A stretch of DNA of 52,858 bases, from contig DATFVC010000051.1 of the NCBI GenBank assembly GCA_035260485.1, forward strand, positions 1 through 52,858. The letters are read 5' to 3'. Shown one piece after another: positions 40,964 to 48,491 of the stretch. A program made the position numbers and the translations under genes. Numbering within the stretch: position 1 is the stretch's first letter; each line of letters starts with the position of its first letter. The notes below the pieces were generated by a model, which was given only the letters and a program-made list of their open reading frames with translations, was not told the DNA's origin and did not search any database. This DNA comes from VRUE01 sp035260485. Its GTDB lineage: Bacteria > Actinomycetota > Thermoleophilia > Solirubrobacterales > 70-9.

Positions 40964-40988
40964 ACTTTGTAACAAGTTGTCACAAAGT
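40964..40988 (-). promoter_or_regulatory. ndh: 25-nt palindromic operator candidate at the ndh promoter
   Basis: The sequence from ACTTTGT to ACAAAGT is a 25-nt palindrome with 11 of 12 pairs matching around a central G, made of alternating TTGT and ACAA units. It lies 15-40 nt before the ndh ATG and overlaps a possible promoter on the minus strand (TTGAAA, 16-nt spacer, TACAAA). TTGTGA/TTACAA half-sites recall the redox repressor Rex, but with 7 rather than 6 bases between them. It is unusually AT-rich for this genome. Confidence 0.6.
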
Positions 40989-41029
40989 TTCAAACCGCAT
41001 TTTCAGCTCCAGCTCCCGACCGTCCCTTG

Positions 41030-42466
41030 CTAAAGCCCGAGCTGCTGGCGGATCAGGCGGTTGACCTCGCCGCCGTCGGCACGGCCCTTGGTCTCCTTCA
41101 TCACGGCGCCGACGATGGCGCCAATCGCCTTCTGGTTGCCGGAGCGGATCTGCTCGGCGGCGTCGGGGTTGGCGTCGACGGCAGCGGCGACGATCGACTC
41201 CAGCTCGCCGCTGTCTGAGATCTGGGCGAGGCCCTCGCGCTCGACGATCGCCGCCGGATCGCCGCCCTCGCCGACCAGCGTCGCCAGCACCTGCTTGCCA
41301 CTGCTGTGCGAGATCTTCTTCTCGCCAACCATCGCGACGAGCGCGGCAAGCGCCTCTGCTTCGACCCTCGAGTCGGCAGCAGCACCGCCGCCGGCCTGGC
41401 GCAGCGCCGCCGCCAACTCACCGGTCACCCAGTTCGCGACCACCTGCGCCTCCATATCGACCGCGTTTTCGCAGACTGCTTCGAAGTAGGCAGCATCCTC
41501 TGGATCTGCCGCCAGCTGGGCGGCGGTCTCCGCCGAAAGCTCCAGCTCCTCTTCGTAGCGCCTCATTTTCGCCTCGGGGAGCTCCGGCAGCGACTCGCGC
41601 GACTCGCGCAGCATCGCCTCGGTCGGCGCCAGCGGCGCCAGATCGGGCTCCGGGAAATAGCGGTAGTCGTGCGCCTCCTCCTTGGAGCGCAGCGCCGTCA
41701 GTGAACCGTCCCCAGGGTGAAAGTGAAGCGTCTCCTGGACGACGCTCCCCCCCGCCTCGATCAGCTCGTGCTGGCGCGCCAGCTCCGCCTCGATTCCGCG
41801 TTCGAGAAAGCGGAAGCTGTTCATGTTCTTCAGCTCCGTCTTCGTGCCCAGCGTCTCGCTGCCCGCCGGCCGCAGCGAGACATTGGCGTCGATCCGCAGG
41901 CTGCCCTCCTCCATGTTCACGTCGGAGACCTCGAGCTGGCGGACGGTGGTGCGCAGCAGCCGCGCCCAGGCGCCGGCTTCGGCGGCGCTGCGCAGGTCGG
42001 GCTCGGTGACGATCTCGACCAGGGGCGTGCCGCCGCGGTTGAAGTCGACCAGCGAAGCGCCGGAGCCATGGATGCGCCCCGACCCGCCGACGTGGATCGT
42101 CTTCGCGGCGTCCTCCTCGAGGTGGGCGCGGTGGATACGGATGCCGCCGAGCCTGCCGTCGACGGCAAGTGGCAAGTCGTACTGGCTGATCTGGTACGCC
42201 TTCGGGTTGTCGGGATAGAAGTAGTTCTTGCGATGGAAGATCGAACGCGGGGCGACCTCGCACTCCAGCGCGGCGGCGATCTTGAGCGCGCAGCGGATCG
42301 CCTCTTCGTTGGGCGCCGGCAGCACACCCGGATGGGCGAGGCAGACCGGGCAGGTGTGGACGTTCGGCTCGTCTCCGAAGGAGAGCTCACAGCCGCAGAA
42401 CATCTTCGTCCGGGTCGAGAGCTGGACGTGGATCTCCAGCCCGATCACCGCCTCCAGCTCAGCCAC
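41030..42466 (-). CDS. gatB: Asp/Glu-tRNA(Asn/Gln) amidotransferase subunit B
   Basis: GatB binds the mischarged Glu-tRNA-Gln or Asp-tRNA-Asn and activates the acyl group while GatA supplies ammonia. It starts VIGLEIHVQLSTRTKMFCGC and has the zinc site CGC...CPVC at about residues 24-40, DFNRGGTPLVEIVTEPD and the C-terminal YqeY-like tail domain (KETKGRADGGEVNRLIRQQ). The GTG start at 42466 overlaps the gatA stop by 8 nt and has GGAGG upstream. The length of 478 aa is normal. It completes a gatC-gatA-gatB operon. Confidence 0.96.
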   Translation of the reverse strand: MAELEAVIGLEIHVQLSTRTKMFCGCELSFGDEPNVHTCPVCLAHPGVLPAPNEEAIRCALKIAAALECEVAPRSIFHRKNYFYPDNPKAYQISQYDLPLAVDGRLGGIRIHRAHLEEDAAKTIHVGGSGRIHGSGASLVDFNRGGTPLVEIVTEPDLRSAAEAGAWARLLRTTVRQLEVSDVNMEEGSLRIDANVSLRPAGSETLGTKTELKNMNSFRFLERGIEAELARQHELIEAGGSVVQETLHFHPGDGSLTALRSKEEAHDYRYFPEPDLAPLAPTEAMLRESRESLPELPEAKMRRYEEELELSAETAAQLAADPEDAAYFEAVCENAVDMEAQVVANWVTGELAAALRQAGGGAAADSRVEAEALAALVAMVGEKKISHSSGKQVLATLVGEGGDPAAIVEREGLAQISDSGELESIVAAAVDANPDAAEQIRSGNQKAIGAIVGAVMKETKGRADGGEVNRLIRQQLGL

Positions 42467-43904
42467 CGGCCCCCTCCCCCGGCTTGGCGTCGAAGCCGAT
42501 CGACTGCTCCAGCGCGTAGGCGGCGTCGAGCAGCCTTTGCTCGGCGAATGCCGGCGCGGCAATCTGGAAGCCAACCGGGAGCCGCGACCCACCGCTGCCG
42601 GGTTCAGCCAACCCGGCGGGGATCGAGATCGCCGGGATGCCGGCCAGGCTCATCGGCACGGTGAAGAAGTCGTTGAGGTACATCGCAAGCGGGTCGGCGG
42701 TCTTCTCACCAAGCCCGAATGCAACTGATGGCGAGGTCGGGGTGACGACGAAGTCGACGTCCGCGAAGGCGGCGGAGAAGTCTTCGGCTATCCGCGTGCG
42801 GACCTTCTGGGCCTGTCCGTAGTAGGCCTCGTAGTACCCCGAGGAGAGCGCGTAGGCGCCGAGCATGATCCGCCGCTTCACCTCGGCACCGAAGCCCTCG
42901 GACCGGGTCGTCTCGTACATCTCGATCAGGTCGCCGTCCACCTCAGCCCGCATCCCATAGCGGACGCCGTCGTAGCGAGCGAGGTTGGACGATGCCTCCG
43001 CCGGGGCGATCACGTAGTAGGCGGAGATTCCGTGCTCGGCGTTGGGCAGCGACACCTCGGCGATCTCGCCGCCGAGCTCCTCGATCCGCTTCAGCGTCGC
43101 TTCGAAGACCTCGCGCACCCCCGCGTCGATTGTGCTCTGAGCCAGCTCGGCGGGCACCCCGAAGCGAAGGCCTGAGAGGTCCTCGCGGTCGGGCAATCGC
43201 AGGCCCCCCGGAATCCCGACCGAGGTCGAGTCGCAGCCGTCGCGCCCCTGCAGGATCGCCAGCAACAGCGCCGCGTCGCTGACGTCGCGGGTGAGTGGGC
43301 CGCACTGGTCCAGCGAGGAGGCGAAGGCGATCATCCCGTAGCGGGAGACCGCCCCGTACGTTGGCTTCAGCCCGACGATCCCGCAGAGCGAGGCTGGCTG
43401 GCGGATCGAGCCGCCGGTATCGGTGCCGATCGCCCACGGCGCCAGCCCCCCTGCGACTGCCGCCGCCGAACCGCCCGAGGAGCCGCCGGGGACCCGGGCC
43501 CGGTCCCACGGGTTGAGCACCGGCCCGTAGGCCGAGTTCTCATTCGAGGACCCCATCGCAAACTCGTCCATGTTGGTCTTGCCGAGGATCGGCGCCCCGG
43601 CCTCGATCAAACGGCGGACCGCGGTCGCCGTGTACGGCGGTCGGTAGCCCTCCAGGATCCTCGAAGCGGCGGTGGTCGGCGCCGACTCCGTGCAGAAGAT
43701 GTCCTTGACGGCGATCGGTGCGATGCAGGGCCGCTCGACTGCGATCGCGCCGGCGGCGCCATCCTCGTTTCGCCAAAGGTAGGCATTCAGGTCGTCGGCG
43801 GCGGCGGCCTCGACCCAGGCGTCGCGGTACTCCACCGCCGAGATCTCGCCCGCGACCATCGCGCGGTGGGCCCCCAGGGCCGTCAGCTCGAGCAGCTCGC
43901 CCAT
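42459..43904 (-). CDS. gatA: Asp/Glu-tRNA(Asn/Gln) amidotransferase subunit A
   Basis: GatA is the amidase-signature glutaminase that releases ammonia for GatB. The Ser-cisSer-Lys triad is visible: Lys in IAVKDIFCTE near residue 67, the first Ser in GGSSGGSAAAVAGG and the nucleophile in GTDTGGSIRQPAS near 165. ATG 43904 joins the gatC stop as TGATG and is preferred to the GTG three bases upstream. At 481 aa it is complete. Confidence 0.97.
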   Translation of the reverse strand: MGELLELTALGAHRAMVAGEISAVEYRDAWVEAAAADDLNAYLWRNEDGAAGAIAVERPCIAPIAVKDIFCTESAPTTAASRILEGYRPPYTATAVRRLIEAGAPILGKTNMDEFAMGSSNENSAYGPVLNPWDRARVPGGSSGGSAAAVAGGLAPWAIGTDTGGSIRQPASLCGIVGLKPTYGAVSRYGMIAFASSLDQCGPLTRDVSDAALLLAILQGRDGCDSTSVGIPGGLRLPDREDLSGLRFGVPAELAQSTIDAGVREVFEATLKRIEELGGEIAEVSLPNAEHGISAYYVIAPAEASSNLARYDGVRYGMRAEVDGDLIEMYETTRSEGFGAEVKRRIMLGAYALSSGYYEAYYGQAQKVRTRIAEDFSAAFADVDFVVTPTSPSVAFGLGEKTADPLAMYLNDFFTVPMSLAGIPAISIPAGLAEPGSGGSRLPVGFQIAAPAFAEQRLLDAAYALEQSIGFDAKPGEGAGG

Positions 43905-44191
43905 CACTCCGCCTGCGGTGACGGGACCCGGAAGGCGCCCTCCGCGGGGTCGGGCGCCTGCTCCAGCATCACCTCACGCGGCCAGCTCGGCCGCGGCTCG
44001 TCGGGCCGCAGGACGTTCTCCAGCTCGATCACGTGGGAGGTGGGCTTCACGTCTTCCAGGTCCAGCTCGGAAATGCGATCGACGTGCTCGAGGATCCCTG
44101 ACAGCTCCCCGGCCATCCTCTCCACCTCGGCCTCCGACAGCCTCAGGCGCGCCAGCCTGGCGACGTGCAGCACTTGCTCCCGCTCGATCAC
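43904..44191 (-). CDS. gatC: Asp/Glu-tRNA(Asn/Gln) amidotransferase subunit C
   Basis: GatC is the small belt subunit that holds GatA and GatB together. The 95-aa protein matches the family along its length: VLHVARLARLRLSEAEVERM, LSGILEHVDRISELDLEDV, PTSHV and the C-terminal LRPDEPRPSWPREVMLEQAP. It starts with GTG at 44191 and is the first gene of the gatCAB operon, which implies this organism makes Gln-tRNA or Asn-tRNA by the indirect route. Confidence 0.95.
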   Translation of the reverse strand: MIEREQVLHVARLARLRLSEAEVERMAGELSGILEHVDRISELDLEDVKPTSHVIELENVLRPDEPRPSWPREVMLEQAPDPAEGAFRVPSPQAE

Positions 44192-44210
44192 GGGCGTGAT
44201 TCTAAGGTGC

Positions 44211-44585
44211 CTACGGAGCGGTGACCGTGCGCGAGCGAGCCCCGAGGCATTCCACCGGCCGCTGGGGGAGGTGGTAGGTCAACACTTCGGCATAGACGCG
44301 CGCGCCGTGGAGCGCAGGCGGTGATTTCATCCGCCATTCGGACGCTTCTGGGAAGAGACGCGCCACGACCCTGTCGTGTCCCGGCATCGCCTGCCGGATA
44401 CGCACCGCGCTGGTGTCACAGAATTCGGATGGGGCATCGGTGAGGATGGCGCCGCTGATCTGATGAGCGGCTCTGTCCACGCTGATCGTCAGGGTGACCG
44501 GGTAGGTGTGAGTGGTCTCCCCCGATGCGGCAGGAGCGATCGCAAAGATCGCGGCGATCGAAGCGGCAAGCGCTGCGAATCTCAT
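44211..44585 (-). CDS. small secreted protein of unknown function
   Basis: A 124-aa product with a Sec signal peptide (RFAALAASIAAIFAIAPAASG) and a mature domain with two Cys (SEFCDTS, PVECLGARS). No domain is recognised. The frame continues upstream to 46061 but is antisense to coding sequence there, so ATG 44585 is used. It ends 19 nt before gatC on the same strand and may share its transcript. Confidence 0.65.
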   Translation of the reverse strand: MRFAALAASIAAIFAIAPAASGETTHTYPVTLTISVDRAAHQISGAILTDAPSEFCDTSAVRIRQAMPGHDRVVARLFPEASEWRMKSPPALHGARVYAEVLTYHLPQRPVECLGARSRTVTAP

Positions 44586-44636
44586 CGGTCCAAGGTAGCA
44601 GCGACTGGCTGCCCAGCCAGTTAGAGTGCGCGCACG

Positions 44637-45080
44637 ATGCGGGGAGCGAAAGCAGAGGCGTTCGTGGTGCTCAGCCTGCGGCTGCTGGCGCTCAGCTTCG
44701 CCGTGGTCGGCATCCTTTTCATCGCCGTCCCCAGCGGTGTCCTCGACACGATCTCGGATCTCGGCGACTCGCTGGGTGGCTTCAGCCGCGCGCCACACAC
44801 CCAGGAGCAGCTCTGGCTCGCGCTCGCCTTCGCTTACATGGTCGTGATCACCGGCATCTGCCTGGTTGCCCAGGCGGACGTCGTCCGCTACCGGCCGCTG
44901 CTGCTGGTGCTTGCCGCAGGCAAGACCGCCTCCTCGCTGGGATCGCTTGGCTTCTATCTCTTCGACCAGGACGTCTTCATCTACCTGCTCAACTTCCTGG
45001 TCGACGGCTTCCTGGCGTTGCTGGCGCTCTGGCTGTGGTCGCTCGCCGGCCGCGTAGGCCGGCTCGCCGCTCCCGGCTGA
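44637..45080 (+). CDS. four-helix integral membrane protein, unknown function
   Basis: The 147-aa protein has four predicted membrane helices, for example LLALSFAVVGILFIAV, LWLALAFAYMVVITGICLVA and FIYLLNFLVDGFLALLALWLW. No family is recognised with confidence. It is followed directly, in the same reading frame after one TGA, by the GMC oxidoreductase frame, so the two are probably co-transcribed. ATG 44637 lacks a clear ribosome-binding site. Confidence 0.7.
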   Translation: MRGAKAEAFVVLSLRLLALSFAVVGILFIAVPSGVLDTISDLGDSLGGFSRAPHTQEQLWLALAFAYMVVITGICLVAQADVVRYRPLLLVLAAGKTASSLGSLGFYLFDQDVFIYLLNFLVDGFLALLALWLWSLAGRVGRLAAPG

Positions 45081-45140
45081 CAGCGCGCGCCGGGGCTGTC
45101 GACCGCCGAGCAGCGCACCCTCAGCACGATCTGCGAGGCG

Positions 45141-46994
45141 ATGGCCCCCGCCCTCGACGGCCTGCCCGCAGCCGAGCGCGAGGTCGAGGTGTCGGGGCCT
45201 GTCGCCGAGTTCCTCACCTCGCTTTCGCCGCGCGTCCTGACCCGGGTCCGGCTCGGACTGCGCGCCTTCGAGTGGCTGCCCTTCCCCTGGCGTTTCAGCC
45301 GTCTCGACCTGGCGGCTCGGGAGGATTTCCTGCGGCGCATGGAGCGCTCTCGCTTCGGCCTGTACCACGAGCTGTTGTTGATGGCCAAGACCTTTACGAC
45401 GCTCGGCTACGCAATCGACCCCCGGGTCGAGAAGAGACTCGGCCTGGAGACGACCTGCCGGGTCGCGGACGGATCGCTGCCAGAGCCGGCCGGGCCGCTG
45501 GGCGACCTCGAGCCGGCCGGAGACGGCGAGGAATGCGACGTCGTCATCGTCGGCTCGGGCGCCGGCGGCGCCGTCGCCGCGGCGACGCTCGCCGAGGCGG
45601 GCCTCGACGTGATCGTGCTCGAGGCGGGCGAGAGCTACAACCGCGACAACTACCCGGAGAACCAGCTCGACGCGATCGCCTCGCTTTACCGCGACGGCGG
45701 CCTGACGATCGCCGAGGGCCGCCCGCCGATCCCGGTGCCGGTCGCGAGGGCAGTCGGCGGCACGACGGTGATCAACTCGGGGACCTGCTTCCGCGCCCCG
45801 GAGCGGGTGCTCGAGTGCTGGCGAGACCGCTACGGGGTCGAGTGGGCCGACCGGCTGGACCCCGACTTCGCCGAGGCCGAGGAGTTCCTGCGCGTTACGC
45901 CGCTCGACCCCGAGCGGATGGGCCGCAACGGCCAGCTCGCGATGGAGGGGGCGACCGCAATCGGCGCAAGCGGCGGGCCGATCTCGCGCAACGCCGGCAA
46001 CTGCGATCAGTGCAGCTCCTGCCCGTACGGCTGCCGGATCGACGCCAAGCGGGGCATGCACGTCAGCTACATGCCCCGCGCGGTTGCCGCCGGAGCCCGG
46101 CTGCGAACGGGGGTCGAGGCGCGCCGCATCGTCGTCGAGAACGGTCGCGCCACCGGGGTCCGCTGCGTGCTCAGATCAAGCGAGAAGCTCAACGGAAACC
46201 GCCGCCCGTACACGGTCCGCGCCCGTCGCGCGACGATCGTCGCGGGGGGAGCCCTCGGCACGCCGGAGCTGCTGCTCCGCTCCGGCATCGGCGGCGGCCA
46301 GGTCGGCCGTAACCTCCACATCCACCCCGCCTGCTGGGTTGGCGCCCACTACGGCGAGGAGGTGCGCGGCTGGGAAGGCGTGATGCAGAGCTACTACGTC
46401 GATGAGTGGGAGTCGGAGCGGGTCCTGCTCGAGGCGACGTTCACGCCCCTCCCCTTTGGCGGCGCCTGGCTGCAGGGCTCCGGCCGCGAGCACCAGCAGG
46501 CGATCCTCGACTTCGGCCACGTCAGCTCGATCGGCGTCCAGCTCACCGACGAGTCCGCCGGCCGAGTCGGGATAGCCCGCGACGGATCGATCCGAGCCAG
46601 CTACAGGCTGAGCGACGAGGACGCGCAGCGGGTCGTCTTCGGCATCGCCCGCGCCGCCGAGATCCACTTCGCCGCCGGGGCGACCGAGGTCTACCCGAAT
46701 ATCGGCCGCGCTCCAGTGCTGCGTCCCGGCGGGGTCGCAGAGTTCGAGGCGACCCGCTTCAAGCCGTCGGAGCTTCGCCTCGAGGCCTTTCACCCGATGG
46801 GCACGGCAAGGATCGCCGCCGATCCAACCGAGGGAGTCTGCGCCGCCGACGGCTCCGTCAACGGCGTCGCCGGGCTCCACGTCGCCGACGCGTCCCTCTT
46901 CCCGACCGCCGTAGGGGTGAACCCGATGATGACGATCATCGCCTTCGCGAAGAGAGTCGCCGCCGGGCTCGCCGAAGCGACCCCGGCGGCGTAG
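45141..46994 (+). CDS. GMC-family FAD oxidoreductase (long-chain alcohol oxidase-like)
   Basis: This 617-aa flavoenzyme has an N-terminal helical extension of about 130 residues, then the FAD motif VVIVGSGAGGAVAAATLAEAG near 135 and ARAVGGTTVINSGTCFR. A Cys-rich loop GNCDQCSSCPYGC follows near 290, and the catalytic His/Asn pair lies in FHPMGTARIA and VNPMMTI near the C-terminus. The Cys loop and extension resemble long-chain fatty-alcohol oxidases and related actinobacterial GMC proteins; the substrate is not known. Upstream in-frame sequence (LSTAEQRTLSTICEA) looks like genuine family N-terminus, so translation may start at CTG 45096. Confidence 0.87.
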   Translation: MAPALDGLPAAEREVEVSGPVAEFLTSLSPRVLTRVRLGLRAFEWLPFPWRFSRLDLAAREDFLRRMERSRFGLYHELLLMAKTFTTLGYAIDPRVEKRLGLETTCRVADGSLPEPAGPLGDLEPAGDGEECDVVIVGSGAGGAVAAATLAEAGLDVIVLEAGESYNRDNYPENQLDAIASLYRDGGLTIAEGRPPIPVPVARAVGGTTVINSGTCFRAPERVLECWRDRYGVEWADRLDPDFAEAEEFLRVTPLDPERMGRNGQLAMEGATAIGASGGPISRNAGNCDQCSSCPYGCRIDAKRGMHVSYMPRAVAAGARLRTGVEARRIVVENGRATGVRCVLRSSEKLNGNRRPYTVRARRATIVAGGALGTPELLLRSGIGGGQVGRNLHIHPACWVGAHYGEEVRGWEGVMQSYYVDEWESERVLLEATFTPLPFGGAWLQGSGREHQQAILDFGHVSSIGVQLTDESAGRVGIARDGSIRASYRLSDEDAQRVVFGIARAAEIHFAAGATEVYPNIGRAPVLRPGGVAEFEATRFKPSELRLEAFHPMGTARIAADPTEGVCAADGSVNGVAGLHVADASLFPTAVGVNPMMTIIAFAKRVAAGLAEATPAA

Positions 46995-47000
46995 CAGCTC

Positions 47001-47609
47001 CTACTGCCCCGTCGGTGGCGGCGGCGGTGGGGGCTGCTGAGTGGGGGGTGGAGGAGGCGGGGGTGGTTGCTGCGACGGCGGTGGGGGCGGAGGTGGACCC
47101 CCGGCTGGAGGCTGGTCGCCGCCGCCGGACAGGCGGTCGGCGACATCGCCGAAGGTGGCGCCTTCCTCGCGCATTGCGCTGTAGCCGCCGTAGGCGATCC
47201 CGGCGGCGGCGATCAGGCCGAGGAAGATGCCGAACTTGAGCGTCGCATCGACCGTGACCCCACCGAAGGAACCGAAATTGGGCGGCGAGATGATTCGGTA
47301 GAGGATCAGCAACACAGCGAGACCACCCAGGGCGGCCACGATCGCGTTCAACGAGATCGGCGGCTCCAGGTCGGCGTCGGTGAGGCGGATCACGGCGACT
47401 CCGATCGCAACGACGATCGCCAGCATCAAGAAGATCGGGATCACGTCGAGCGCATCCCAAGCGCTGCCGCCGCTGCCCGTGATGTCTCCAGAGAAACCGG
47501 GGACTCCCGACACCTTGACGCCGAACCAGTCAAAGAACATGAAAACGAAGAGGAGAACCGCGGAGACCGCGGAGATCTTCTCACCCGTGCTCAGCTTGTC
47601 AGCTTCCAT
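47001..47609 (-). CDS. membrane protein with proline-rich C-terminal tail
   Basis: The 202-aa protein has four hydrophobic segments in residues 10-150 (including ISAVSAVLLFVFMFFDWFG, IFLMLAIVVAIGVAVI, IVAALGGLAVLLILY and FGIFLGLIAAAGIAYGGYSA). The last 45 residues are almost only Pro, Gln and Gly, with runs of 7-8 prolines. Such tails are found in actinobacterial membrane proteins and may contact protein partners. No function is assigned. It is convergent with the GMC gene, with 6 nt between them. Confidence 0.75.
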   Translation of the reverse strand: MEADKLSTGEKISAVSAVLLFVFMFFDWFGVKVSGVPGFSGDITGSGGSAWDALDVIPIFLMLAIVVAIGVAVIRLTDADLEPPISLNAIVAALGGLAVLLILYRIISPPNFGSFGGVTVDATLKFGIFLGLIAAAGIAYGGYSAMREEGATFGDVADRLSGGGDQPPAGGPPPPPPPSQQPPPPPPPPTQQPPPPPPPTGQ

Positions 47610-47648
47610 CTACACATCCCTCCGAGGAGTAGGGGTCTGAAGCCGACA

Positions 47649-48488
47649 CTACACCCGGGCTCGGGCGGCAGCCAACGTATTTACGAGCAGCATCGCTCGC
47701 GTCATCGGCCCGACCCCGCCGGGCACCGGAGTGATCGCCCCGGCACGCTCGCGGGCGGACTCGAACTCGACGTCTCCGACCAGCTTGCCGTCGACCCGAT
47801 TGGTGCCGACATCGATCACCGTGGCGCCCTCGCGCACCATCTCGCCGGTGATCAGCCCGGGCATGCCCGCCGCTGCGACAAGGATGTCCGCCTCACGGCA
47901 GATCGAGGCCAGGTCACGAGTGCGCGAGTGACAGTGGGTGACGGTGGCGTTCGCCGCGAGCAGCAACGCCGCAAGTGGCTTGCCGACGAGAATCGAGCGT
48001 CCGATAACGACGGCGCGGGCGCCTTCCAGGTCAACCTCCGTCTCGCGCAGGAGCTCCATCACGCCCGCCGGCGTGCAGGGCGCAATTGCCTCCCGGCGAC
48101 CCTGCACGAGCAAGCCGGCGCTGAGCGGAGTGAGTCCGTCGACGTCCTTGGCGGGATCGATCAGCGCGATCAACGGATCCTGGTCGAGGTGGTCGGGCAG
48201 GGGCAGCTGCAAGAGGATCCCGTGCACACGCTCGTCGGCATTGAGCGATTCGATCAGCGCCGCAATCTCCTCCTGGGAGGCGTCGCCGCCGGGCTCATGA
48301 TGGAAAGACTCGATACCCACCTCGGCGGAGTCCTCGCGCTTCATCCGCACGTATACCGCTGAGGCAGGGTCCTCGCCGACGAGGATCGTCGCCAGGCCCG
48401 GTGGCGCGGGCAGGCCCATCACCTCTTGCCGCACGCGCTCCCGGATCCGCGCCGCAACCGCCTTGCCGTCTATGACCCGCGCCACCAC
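47649..48488 (-). CDS. folD: methylenetetrahydrofolate dehydrogenase/cyclohydrolase
   Basis: FolD interconverts 5,10-methylene- and 10-formyl-tetrahydrofolate with NADP, feeding one-carbon units to purines and formyl-Met-tRNA. The 279-aa protein shows the catalytic Tyr-Lys pair in YVRMKREDSAEVG near residue 47, the signature QLPLPDHLDQ, the NADP-binding VVIGRSILVGKPLAALLL near 160 and TPVPGGVGPMTRAMLL at the C-terminus. A GTG start at 48488 follows the helicase stop by 3 nt. Confidence 0.96.
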   Translation of the reverse strand: MVARVIDGKAVAARIRERVRQEVMGLPAPPGLATILVGEDPASAVYVRMKREDSAEVGIESFHHEPGGDASQEEIAALIESLNADERVHGILLQLPLPDHLDQDPLIALIDPAKDVDGLTPLSAGLLVQGRREAIAPCTPAGVMELLRETEVDLEGARAVVIGRSILVGKPLAALLLAANATVTHCHSRTRDLASICREADILVAAAGMPGLITGEMVREGATVIDVGTNRVDGKLVGDVEFESARERAGAITPVPGGVGPMTRAMLLVNTLAAARARV

Positions 48489-48491
48489 GGC

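Noticed and set aside
44586..46061. Upstream extension of the small secreted protein on the minus strand
   Set aside because: Antisense to the GMC oxidoreductase; a good signal peptide begins at ATG 44585.
47003..47110. Simple-sequence GGT/GGC repeat tract
   Set aside because: It encodes the proline-rich tail of the membrane protein and is explained by that reading frame.
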